From the NCBI GenBank assembly GCA_030145945.1, contig JASLDK010000110.1, positions 1-8,660 of the forward strand: a DNA stretch of 8,660 nucleotides, in the 5' to 3' direction. Shown here piece after piece: positions 1-5,065 of the stretch. Source of the DNA: Nocardioides sp. (GTDB lineage: Bacteria; Actinomycetota; Actinomycetes; Propionibacteriales; Nocardioidaceae). Below the pieces are notes generated by a model that saw only the letters and a program-made list of their open reading frames with translations, had not been told where the DNA came from and searched no databases. The position numbers were made by a program, and so were the translations under genes. Every line of letters begins with the position of its first letter. The first letter of the stretch is position 1.

Positions 1-446
1 TAGCCGGCGCCGCCCTCGTAGGCGATGCGCCCGGCGGTCGAGCCGACGTTGACGATCACCCCGTCCCCGCTGGCGATCAGAGCCGGAAGGAGTGCCCGGG
101 TGACCTGCATCAGGCCGACCACGTTCACGTCGTACATCCGACGCCACTCGTCGGCGTCGGCCTCCGCGACCGGGTCGAGGCCGAAGGCGCCTCCGGCGTT
201 GTTGACCAGCACGCCGAGGCGCGGGCCGACCGCGGCCGCCAGCGCAGTCACGTCATCGGCCGACGTCACGTCACACACGACGGCCCGGCCGCCGATCTCG
301 GCGGCCAATTCCTCGATCCGGTCAGCGCGGCGAGCCGCGCAGACCACCTCGAACCCTGCAGACGCCAGATGGCGGGCAGTGGCGGCGCCGATGCCGCTGG
401 AGGCTCCGGTGACGACCGCGATCCGCTTTCCCGATGAGAGGGCCAT
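1..446 (-). CDS. SDR-family NAD(P)-dependent oxidoreductase, 3' end outside the window
   Basis: A classical short-chain dehydrogenase/reductase; the visible part is the first 148 residues. The Rossmann cofactor motif TGASSGIG lies at residues 13-20. NNAG (about residues 82-85) and the N-[VIL]-G-S strand near residue 134 follow in the usual order. The catalytic Ser is in NVGSTAGR. The catalytic Tyr is expected 13 residues later, and the codon cut by the window edge begins TA, which fits Tyr, so the Lys of YxxxK lies just outside. I chose the ATG at 444-446 because it places the glycine motif at the usual distance from the N-terminus; no clear Shine-Dalgarno precedes it. It is divergent from mshA, as the SDR gene Rv0484c is in M. 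tuberculosis. Substrate is unknown; the NADP-dependent YdfG-like/serine dehydrogenase branch is a guess. No link to mycothiol synthesis is shown. Confidence 0.93.
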   Translation of the reverse strand, partial: MALSSGKRIAVVTGASSGIGAATARHLASAGFEVVCAARRADRIEELAAEIGGRAVVCDVTSADDVTALAAAVGPRLGVLVNNAGGAFGLDPVAEADADEWRRMYDVNVVGLMQVTRALLPALIASGDGVIVNVGSTAGRIAYEGGAG

Positions 447-549
447 GCCGCCATCTTGCCGCTCGGGAATGCGGAGGACACTGGCAGGGTTGGTGCAACT
501 GGTGGAGTCCGCCCTCACGGGCCGGGCGCGAGACGAGCAGGGAGGTGGC
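447..549. other. Divergent intergenic region between the SDR gene and mshA
   Basis: This 103-bp stretch must carry the start signals of both divergent genes. It contains no TA dinucleotide on either strand, so no TANNNT -10 box can be drawn for either gene. Recognition by an alternative sigma factor, or a promoter inside either gene, is possible. The only clear element is the GGGAGGT ribosome-binding site of mshA at its right end. I see no convincing operator. Confidence 0.6.
540..546 (+). promoter_or_regulatory. Ribosome-binding site deciding the mshA GTG start
   Basis: GGGAGGT ends 3 nt before the GTG at 550-552, a rather short spacing. It supports that GTG even though the frame stays open far upstream. 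The in-frame ATG at 577 would sit about 30 nt away and would remove residues before the conserved first beta strand. Confidence 0.6.
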
Positions 550-1827
550 GTGGCCGATTCGATCCAGCGGGTTGCCATGATCAGCCTGCACACCTCGCCG
601 CTCGACCAGCCCGGGACGGGCGACGCGGGCGGCATGAACGTCTATGTCATCGAGCTCGCCCGGCGCCTCGCGGACTGTGGCATCGAGGTCGACATCTTCA
701 CCCGGGCGACGAGTTCGCGCCTCGATCCGGTCGTCAACGTGCGCGACGGCGTGACCGTCCACCACGTCCACGCGGGACCCTTCGAGGGCCTGACCAAGGA
801 CGAGCTGCCCGGCCAGCTGTGCACCTTCGCACGCGACGTGCTGCGGGCCGAGGCGGCGCACCCTGCCGGGCACTTCGACGTCGTCCACTCGCACTACTGG
901 CTGTCCGGTCAGGTCGGCGCCCTCGCACGCGATCGCTGGGGGGTGCCGCTGGTGCACTCCATGCACACGATGGCGAAGGTGAAGAACGAGGCGCTCGCCC
1001 TCGGCGACACTCCCGAACCGGCGGCCCGGGTGATCGGTGAGGAGCAGGTCGTCGAAGCCGCGGACGCCCTCATCGCCAACACCGATCTCGAGGCCAAGCA
1101 GCTGATCAACCTCTACGACGCCGATCCCGGCCGGGTCGAGGTCGTCCACCCGGGCGTGGACACCGGTGTCTTCCGGCCCTTCTCGGACTCCGAGCGTGCG
1201 AGCGCCCGCCGCGCGCGCGACCTCACCGACGACGCGCTCGTCCTCCTCTTCGCCGGACGCATCCAGCCGCTCAAGGCGCCGGACGTCCTGCTCCGGGCGG
1301 TCGCCGAGTTGCTCGTCCGCCGTCCGGACCTGCGCTCGCGGCTCGTCGTACCCGTGGTCGGGGGGCCGTCCGGCAGCGGCCTGGAGCGCCCGGCAGCACT
1401 GGCCAATCTGGCCGCCGAGCTGCGGATCGACGACGTCGTCCGTTTCGTGGCGCCGGTGCCACAGGACGAGTTGGCGCAGTGGTACTCCGCGGCCACCCTG
1501 GTGGCGGTCCCGTCCTACAACGAGTCCTTCGGCCTGGTCGCGGCCGAGGCCGAGGCATGTGGAGCGCCGGTCGTCGCCGCCAATGTCGGTGGCCTCGCGA
1601 CCGTCGTGCGCGACGGGCACAGCGGACTGCTGGTCGACACGCACGAGCCGCGTGACTGGGCGCTCGCCCTCGAGCGAGTGGTCGGCGACGAGGAGTTCCG
1701 CGACCGTCTCGCCGAGGGTGCCCTTGCCCAGGCCCGACAGTTCTCGTGGGAGGCGACCGCCGCCCACACCGTGCAGGTCTATGAGCGCGCCCGCGTGCTG
1801 ATGAACCAGGAGGCATTCGCCCGATGA
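550..1827 (+). CDS. mshA: D-inositol-3-phosphate glycosyltransferase MshA (mycothiol biosynthesis, step 1)
   Basis: A retaining GT4 glycosyltransferase of 425 residues. In this family MshA transfers N-acetylglucosamine from UDP-GlcNAc to 1D-myo-inositol 3-phosphate, the first committed step of mycothiol synthesis in the cytosol. The acceptor half shows the MshA hallmarks: HTSPL at 14-18, GTGDAGGMNVY at 22-32, AGPFEGL at 75-81 and HSHYWLSGQVG at 113-123. The nucleotide-sugar half has GRIQPLKAPD at 236-245, GGPSGSGLE at 271-279 and the EX7E motif at E325/E333 inside SYNESFGLVAAEAEACG. The start is GTG at 550; the frame is open back to base 25 but that extension is antisense to the SDR gene and lacks family similarity. 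The stop overlaps the ATG of the next gene by 4 nt, so the two are probably translationally coupled. Length matches the family, and no key residue appears missing. Confidence 0.97.
   Translation: MADSIQRVAMISLHTSPLDQPGTGDAGGMNVYVIELARRLADCGIEVDIFTRATSSRLDPVVNVRDGVTVHHVHAGPFEGLTKDELPGQLCTFARDVLRAEAAHPAGHFDVVHSHYWLSGQVGALARDRWGVPLVHSMHTMAKVKNEALALGDTPEPAARVIGEEQVVEAADALIANTDLEAKQLINLYDADPGRVEVVHPGVDTGVFRPFSDSERASARRARDLTDDALVLLFAGRIQPLKAPDVLLRAVAELLVRRPDLRSRLVVPVVGGPSGSGLERPAALANLAAELRIDDVVRFVAPVPQDELAQWYSAATLVAVPSYNESFGLVAAEAEACGAPVVAANVGGLATVVRDGHSGLLVDTHEPRDWALALERVVGDEEFRDRLAEGALAQARQFSWEATAAHTVQVYERARVLMNQEAFAR
1808..1813 (+). promoter_or_regulatory. Ribosome-binding site of the YbjN-family gene, inside mshA
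   Basis: A perfect AGGAGG lies in the last codons of mshA, 10 nt before the ATG at 1824. Its presence means the downstream gene can initiate by itself as well as by coupling through the ATGA overlap. Confidence 0.7.
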
Positions 1828-2363
1828 CCGAGCCCGCCGCCCCCACCGCCCAGCAGGAGCCTGCCGACGTCGTCCGGGCCTGGCTGGTGGACAACGAGAT
1901 CGACTTCGAGCAGACCGGCTTCGCCGACACCGGATTCGCCGACGACGTCCTCGGCTCGTTCAGCTTCGCGCTCCCGGGGGAGAAGAAGCTGCAGACCCCC
2001 GTGCGGATCGATCTCGGGCCGCACTCGCTCGCCGTCCACGCGTTCGTGTGCCGCAAGCCCGACGAGGAGTTCGAGCGGGTCTATCGCTGGCTGCTCGAAC
2101 GCAACATGAAGATGTACGCCGTCGCGTTCGGCATCGACCACCACGGCGACATCTATCTCGACGCCCGTCTGCCCCTGTCGTCGGTCACGTCCGAGGATCT
2201 CGACCGTCTGCTGGGCTCGGTGCTGACCTATGCCGACTCCGCGTTCAACACGATCCTCGAGCTCGGCTTCGAGACGTCGATCCGCAAGGAATGGGCGTGG
2301 CGGATCGAGCGTGGCGAGTCGACCGCCAACCTGGAGGCCTTCCGCGGCTGGTTGGAGAGCTGA
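1824..2363 (+). CDS. YbjN domain-containing protein (Rv0487-like)
   Basis: A 179-residue soluble protein of the YbjN family, whose fold resembles type III secretion chaperones and whose biochemical role is not established. Recognition rests on its position right after mshA, as in mycobacteria, and on conserved stretches such as VYRWLLERN (86-94), MYAVAFGIDHHGDIYL (97-112), LPLSSVT (116-122) and FNTILELGF...EWAWR (141-160). The first 17 residues are rich in Pro, Ala and Glu and are probably disordered. Residues 31-40 read TGFADTGFAD, the product of a 15-nt tandem duplication. The gene starts within the mshA stop codon (ATGA) and has its own AGGAGG. Its stop lies 4 nt from the stop of the convergent sigma factor gene. 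Cotranscription with mshA is very likely; a role in redox or mycothiol metabolism is only an inference from context. Confidence 0.88.
   Translation: MTEPAAPTAQQEPADVVRAWLVDNEIDFEQTGFADTGFADDVLGSFSFALPGEKKLQTPVRIDLGPHSLAVHAFVCRKPDEEFERVYRWLLERNMKMYAVAFGIDHHGDIYLDARLPLSSVTSEDLDRLLGSVLTYADSAFNTILELGFETSIRKEWAWRIERGESTANLEAFRGWLES
1914..1943 (+). repeat. 15-nt tandem duplication inside the YbjN gene
   Basis: Two adjacent units, ACCGGCTTCGCCGAC and ACCGGATTCGCCGAC, differ at one base and encode TGFAD twice. The frame is preserved. It looks like a recent slippage or duplication event in a loop before the first conserved strand. Confidence 0.85.
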
Positions 2364-2373
2364 CCGCTCAGCT
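2358..2373. terminator. Symmetric stem-loop between two convergent genes
   Basis: AGCTGA, loop CCGC, then TCAGCT forms a perfect 6-bp dyad. The 4-nt loop is exactly the intergenic gap, and the inner end of each arm is the stop codon of one of the two convergent genes. It could act in both directions, but neither side has a T-tract, so factor-independent termination is weakly supported. Confidence 0.4.
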
Positions 2374-3528
2374 GCGTGGGCGCGTCCGGATTCGGCTCGC
2401 CTGCAGCAGCAGGTGGTCCCGCTCGGCACCGTTGCTGGCCCGCTCCGCCGCGACCGCGTAGAGCCGGGCGGCCTCGTCCAGGTTGCCTGCTCTCTCGTGC
2501 AGCCAGGCCAGGACGGCGTCGCGACGGGGCAGATCGTCCGGCAGCGCCTCGACCTGACGCAGAGCAGCCAGCGGACCGTCGACCTGGCCCACCGCCACCG
2601 CGCGGTTGAGGGCGACGATGGGACTGGGCGCGAGGCCGAGGAGCTCGTCGTACCACTCCAGGATCTGCGACCAGTCCGTCTCCTGCGCCGACGCCGCGTC
2701 ATCGTGCAGGGCCGCGATCGCCGCCTGGGCCTGGTATTCGCCCATGTCGTCGCGCGCCAATGCCGCCTGCAGGACGTCGACGCCCTCGGCGATCATCGCG
2801 GTGTCCCACAGCCTCCGATCCTGGTCGGCGAGTGGCACCACCGCTCCGGAAGGGGTACGCCGAGCACGCCGGCGGGCGTGGTGCAGCAGCATGAGCGCCA
2901 GCAGCCCGCCGACCTCCGGGTCCTCGCTCGACCCGGCGAGTTGGCGGGTCAGCCGGATCGCCTCCTCGGCGAGGTCGATGGTGCTGCTGAAGCCCTCGTT
3001 GAAGATGAGATAGAGCACCCGCAGTACGGCACTGATCTCCCCGGGCCGGTCGAACGACTGCCCGGACACCGTGCGCTTGGCGCGTGAGATCCGCTGCGCC
3101 ATCGTCGCCTCGGGCACCAGGAACGCATCGGCGATCTGTGCCGTGGTGAGTCCGCCGACCGCACGCAGGGTCAGCGCGATCGCCGACGCCGCGGTGAGGG
3201 CGGGATGGCAGCAGCGACTGAGCAGCAGCAGGGCGTCGTCATCCTGCTCGGTCGGACCGGGCGCGGGCTCGAGATGCACCCGCAGCTCACGGCGTTCGCG
3301 CGCCGACGACGACCGCCGGGCGTCGATCAGCTTGCGTCCGGCGACCGTCACCAGCCAGGACCGCGGATGCTCGGGCCACTGGTCGGGCCAGCGTTGTAGC
3401 GCTTCGATCAGCGCCTCCTGCACGGCGTCCTCGGCCGCCGAGAAGTCGGCGCCCCGGCGGACGAGGATGCCCAGCACCTGCGGGGAGAGGTCGCGCAGGA
3501 TCTCCCCGAGCACGGCCGGCTCGGTCAT
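2368..3528 (-). CDS. ECF42-type RNA polymerase sigma factor with C-terminal extension (DUF6596/TPR-like)
   Basis: A 386-residue sigma-70 family protein, roughly twice a normal ECF sigma factor. Region 2 spans about residues 10-75, with AAEDAVQEALIEALQRWP at 31-48 and RSWLVTVAGRKLIDARR at 56-72. Region 4 covers about 105-155, with the helix-turn-helix GGLTTAQIADAFLVPEATMAQR at 125-146. The remaining 230 residues form the extension typical of ECF42, including VLYLIFNEGF (171-180), LLALMLLHHARR (209-220) and ALNRAVAVGQVDGPLAAL (306-323), with helical TPR-like character at the end. In ECF42 the extension is needed for activity and there is no classical anti-sigma factor; none is encoded here. The ATG at 3526-3528 overlaps the stop of the DGPF gene (ATGA), which is the usual partner. 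An upstream extension to 3576 only reads antisense-like sequence inside the DGPF gene. Input signal is unknown. Confidence 0.93.
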   Translation of the reverse strand: MTEPAVLGEILRDLSPQVLGILVRRGADFSAAEDAVQEALIEALQRWPDQWPEHPRSWLVTVAGRKLIDARRSSSARERRELRVHLEPAPGPTEQDDDALLLLSRCCHPALTAASAIALTLRAVGGLTTAQIADAFLVPEATMAQRISRAKRTVSGQSFDRPGEISAVLRVLYLIFNEGFSSTIDLAEEAIRLTRQLAGSSEDPEVGGLLALMLLHHARRRARRTPSGAVVPLADQDRRLWDTAMIAEGVDVLQAALARDDMGEYQAQAAIAALHDDAASAQETDWSQILEWYDELLGLAPSPIVALNRAVAVGQVDGPLAALRQVEALPDDLPRRDAVLAWLHERAGNLDEAARLYAVAAERASNGAERDHLLLQASRIRTRPRS

Positions 3529-3938
3529 TCCGTGACGACCGGCGGCTCCCCGAGGAAGGGCCGCACCTCGATCCATTCGTGGATCGGTCGACCGCCGGCG
3601 CCGGGCGCCGAGGACAGGCGCGCTGCCGCCTCGTAGGCACGGTCCTGACTGTCGACGTCGATGATCATCCAGCCCGCGATGAGATCCTTGGTCTCCGCGA
3701 AGGGACCGTCAGTGACGGGCGGACGGCCCTCGCCGTCGTACCGCACGAAGGTGCCTTCCGGCGCCAGGGCCTGCCCGTCGACGAACTCACCGGTGTCCCG
3801 GAGCTCGTCGGCGACCTGCTGCATGAAGGCGATGTGGGCCGTCACCTCCTCGGGCGTCCACTGGTCCATCGGGACGAGCCCGCCGGGGGCGATCTCGTGC
3901 GAGCTGCGGTAGTGCTTGAGCAAGAGGTACTTCGCCAT
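3525..3938 (-). CDS. DGPF / YCII-related domain protein, partner of the ECF42 sigma factor
   Basis: A 137-residue protein of the YCII-like superfamily, DGPF subfamily. The start MAKYLLLKHYR is the usual first beta strand. The signature DGPF sits at 77-80 in a TDGPFAETKDLIAGWMIIDVDS context, and HEWIEVRPF at 120-128 is the expected last strand. The whole protein is one ferredoxin-like domain, presumably dimeric, with no membrane segment. DGPF proteins are the hallmark neighbours and targets of ECF42 sigma factors; their biochemical function is unknown, so no reaction is assigned. The ATG at 3936-3938 is preceded by AAGGAG at 6-nt spacing. The stop codon overlaps the sigma factor start, so this is the first gene of a two-gene operon, driven by the ECF42-like promoter at 3987-4013. 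Confidence 0.93.
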   Translation of the reverse strand: MAKYLLLKHYRSSHEIAPGGLVPMDQWTPEEVTAHIAFMQQVADELRDTGEFVDGQALAPEGTFVRYDGEGRPPVTDGPFAETKDLIAGWMIIDVDSQDRAYEAAARLSSAPGAGGRPIHEWIEVRPFLGEPPVVTE

Positions 3939-3944
3939 CGTTCT

Positions 3945-3950
3945 CTCCTT
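3945..3950 (-). promoter_or_regulatory. Ribosome-binding site of the DGPF gene
   Basis: On the minus strand this reads AAGGAG, 6 nt before the ATG at 3938. It decides the start in favour of MAKYLLL over the in-frame upstream ATG near 4037, which has no such site and would lie upstream of the predicted promoter. Confidence 0.8.
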
Positions 3951-3956
3951 CGTCCG

Positions 3957-3976
3957 AGGCGGCCATCTTGCCGCCT
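3957..3976 (-). other. Stem-loop at the predicted 5' end of the DGPF-sigma mRNA
   Basis: On the minus strand, AGGCGGC, a 6-nt loop, then GCCGCCT gives a perfect 7-bp stem. If transcription starts about 7 nt after the CGTC element (near 3980), the stem forms almost at the mRNA 5' end and leaves the Shine-Dalgarno free. It could stabilise the transcript; no known RNA element is recognised. Confidence 0.4.
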
Positions 3977-3986
3977 TCACCCGTGG

Positions 3987-4013
3987 GACGGAGCCCTTGC
4001 CGGCTTCTCGACA
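3987..4013 (-). promoter_or_regulatory. ECF42-type promoter of the DGPF-sigma operon
   Basis: On the minus strand TGTCGA (4013-4008) is followed by a 17-nt spacer and CGTC (3990-3987). From memory, the motif reported for ECF42 sigma factors is TGTCGA at -35 and CGA/TC at -10, and the spacing is standard for ECF promoters. It is located about 40 nt upstream of the start codon's leader, directly before the gene that ECF42 factors usually control, so autoregulation of the operon is the natural reading. Confidence 0.75.
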
Positions 4014-4040
4014 CGATCGGCCGAGATTTCTCGGCACGAT
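4005..4040 (-). repeat. Direct repeat, 13 bp with a 23-bp period, overlapping the ECF42-like -35 box
   Basis: On the minus strand ATCGTGCCGAGAA (4040-4028) and ATCGTGTCGAGAA (4017-4005) match at 12 of 13 bases. The downstream copy supplies the TGTCGA element; the upstream copy has TGCCGA at the same place. The upstream copy is followed 17 nt later by TGTC, which resembles a decayed second promoter. Confidence 0.6.
4020..4035. promoter_or_regulatory. 16-bp palindrome in the divergent DGPF / EamA promoter region
   Basis: GCCGAGA, TT, TCTCGGC is a perfect inverted repeat with 7-bp arms. It lies 6 nt upstream of the TGTCGA element and about 80 nt upstream of the EamA start. Position and symmetry fit an operator for a dimeric repressor, but no regulator gene other than the sigma factor is adjacent. 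Confidence 0.4.
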
Positions 4041-4077
4041 TCTGGCGGGGACTCGGCGAAGGATGTCCGAAACCCGC

Positions 4078-4107
4078 GCGACTGCTGTCGGCGGCGGTCC
4101 CTAGAGT
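4078..4107 (+). promoter_or_regulatory. Promoter for a leaderless EamA transporter mRNA
   Basis: TAGAGT at 4102-4107 is a good actinobacterial -10 box and lies 6 nt before the GTG at 4114, so transcription should begin at or next to the start codon. A weak -35 (GCGACT at 4078-4083, 18-nt spacer) is present. There is no Shine-Dalgarno before the GTG, which agrees with leaderless translation. Confidence 0.6.
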
Positions 4108-4113
4108 CTTCTC

Positions 4114-5061
4114 GTGACGAAGCGTGGGTGGTCGCTGTTCCTGGCGATGTGCGTGATCTGGGGTCTGCCCTACCTGTTCATCCGAATCGCCGTCGAGCAT
4201 GTCTCCCCGGCGGGTCTGGTGTTCCTGCGTACCGCGATCGGCGCGCTCGCTCTGCTCCCCTTGGCTCTGGTACGCCGGGAGGTCGGCGCCGTGCTCCACC
4301 GCTGGCGGCCCCTCGCGCTGTTCGCGGTCATCGAGATCATGGTTCCGTGGGTGCTGTTGGGCCATGCCGAGCAGCGGATCTCCTCCTCCCTGGCCGGTCT
4401 GCTGATCGCTGCCGTGCCGTTGTTCGGTGCGCTGGCATTCCTGGTGACCACGCACGCGGAGCGTTTCACCCGCACCCAGGTCGCCGGTCTGGCCATGGGT
4501 TTCGCCGGCGTCGCGTGCCTGGTCGGGCTCGACCTCGGCCACATCGACATGCTGTCCGTGGCCGAGATGCTCGGTGTCGCGGTCTGTTATGCGACGGGGC
4601 CGTTGATCCTGGCCCGCTGGTTCTCCGACGTCTCCGGCCTCGGGGTGATGTCGTGCGCGCTGACGTTGACCGCCCTGGTCTATTCACCGTTCGCGATCAT
4701 CGATCCGCCGACCGACCTGCCGGCGAAGGCCTGGCTGAGCATCGTGGTCCTCGCGCTGGTCTGCACGGCGCTGGCGTTCCTGGTCTTCCTGGAGTTGATC
4801 AAGGTCGCCGGTCCCACCCGCTCGACGATCATCACCTACGTCAACCCGGCCATCGCGATCCTGCTGGGCGTGCTGCTGCTCGACGAGAAGGTCACCACCG
4901 GCATGATCGTCGGCTTCCCGTTGATCCTGCTCGGCTGTGTCGTCGCAGCCGGAGGACGGGCGGCCGAAGGCGTCGCGACCGAGCCCGTCGCGGAGGCAGC
5001 GGTCGCGCTGGAGACCACGGACGTGACCGACCCGGACCCCTCTGCTGAACCCGTCGGCTGA
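4114..5061 (+). CDS. EamA-family (DMT superfamily) inner-membrane transporter
   Basis: A 315-residue integral membrane protein with about ten hydrophobic segments, organised as two EamA repeats (roughly 6-140 and 150-282). These proteins are usually exporters of amino acids, metabolites or toxic compounds, driven by the proton gradient; the substrate here cannot be deduced. Repeat 1 begins GWSLFLAMCVIWGLPYLFIR, and LVFLRTAIGALALLPLAL at 35-52 is typical of segment 2. Repeat 2 ends with the family signature TYVNPAIAILLGVLLLDE at 241-258. A tail of about 35 residues after 280 is rich in Ala, Glu, Asp and Pro and should be a disordered cytoplasmic extension. The GTG start fits the leaderless promoter; the ATG at 4147 would cut into the first membrane helix. 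The gene is divergent from the DGPF-sigma operon and convergent with the diguanylate cyclase gene, 4 nt apart. Confidence 0.92.
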   Translation: MTKRGWSLFLAMCVIWGLPYLFIRIAVEHVSPAGLVFLRTAIGALALLPLALVRREVGAVLHRWRPLALFAVIEIMVPWVLLGHAEQRISSSLAGLLIAAVPLFGALAFLVTTHAERFTRTQVAGLAMGFAGVACLVGLDLGHIDMLSVAEMLGVAVCYATGPLILARWFSDVSGLGVMSCALTLTALVYSPFAIIDPPTDLPAKAWLSIVVLALVCTALAFLVFLELIKVAGPTRSTIITYVNPAIAILLGVLLLDEKVTTGMIVGFPLILLGCVVAAGGRAAEGVATEPVAEAAVALETTDVTDPDPSAEPVG

Positions 5062-5065
5062 GCTG

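Noticed and set aside
25..549. Upstream extension of mshA to an ATG at 25
   Set aside because: This part is antisense to the SDR gene, and MshA similarity begins only after 550. An Shine-Dalgarno-like GGGAGGT precedes the GTG at 550.
322..1767. 481-codon open frame on the minus strand opposite mshA
   Set aside because: It is a shadow of a high-GC gene: mshA has full family motifs on the plus strand, while this frame is low-complexity Arg/Gly/Asp-rich with no recognisable domain.
450..3974. Identical 13-mer GCCATCTTGCCGC at 450-462 and 3962-3974, each just upstream of a minus-strand gene
   Set aside because: About one exact 13-base match is expected by chance in a sequence of this length on two strands, more with high GC. 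The two copies differ in distance to the start codon.
3916..4104. 62-codon plus-strand frame over the start of the DGPF gene and the intergenic region
   Set aside because: It has no ribosome-binding site, covers the promoter and repeat elements, and shows no family resemblance.
4086..4116. TGTCGG at 4086-4091 as a possible ECF42 -35 box for the EamA gene
   Set aside because: No CGTC or CGAC follows at 15-18 nt, while a good TAGAGT box explains the start.
3579..5048. 489-codon open frame on the plus strand across the DGPF and EamA genes
   Set aside because: It crosses the divergent promoter region and both real genes, and its translation is Arg/Pro/Gly-rich without any motif.
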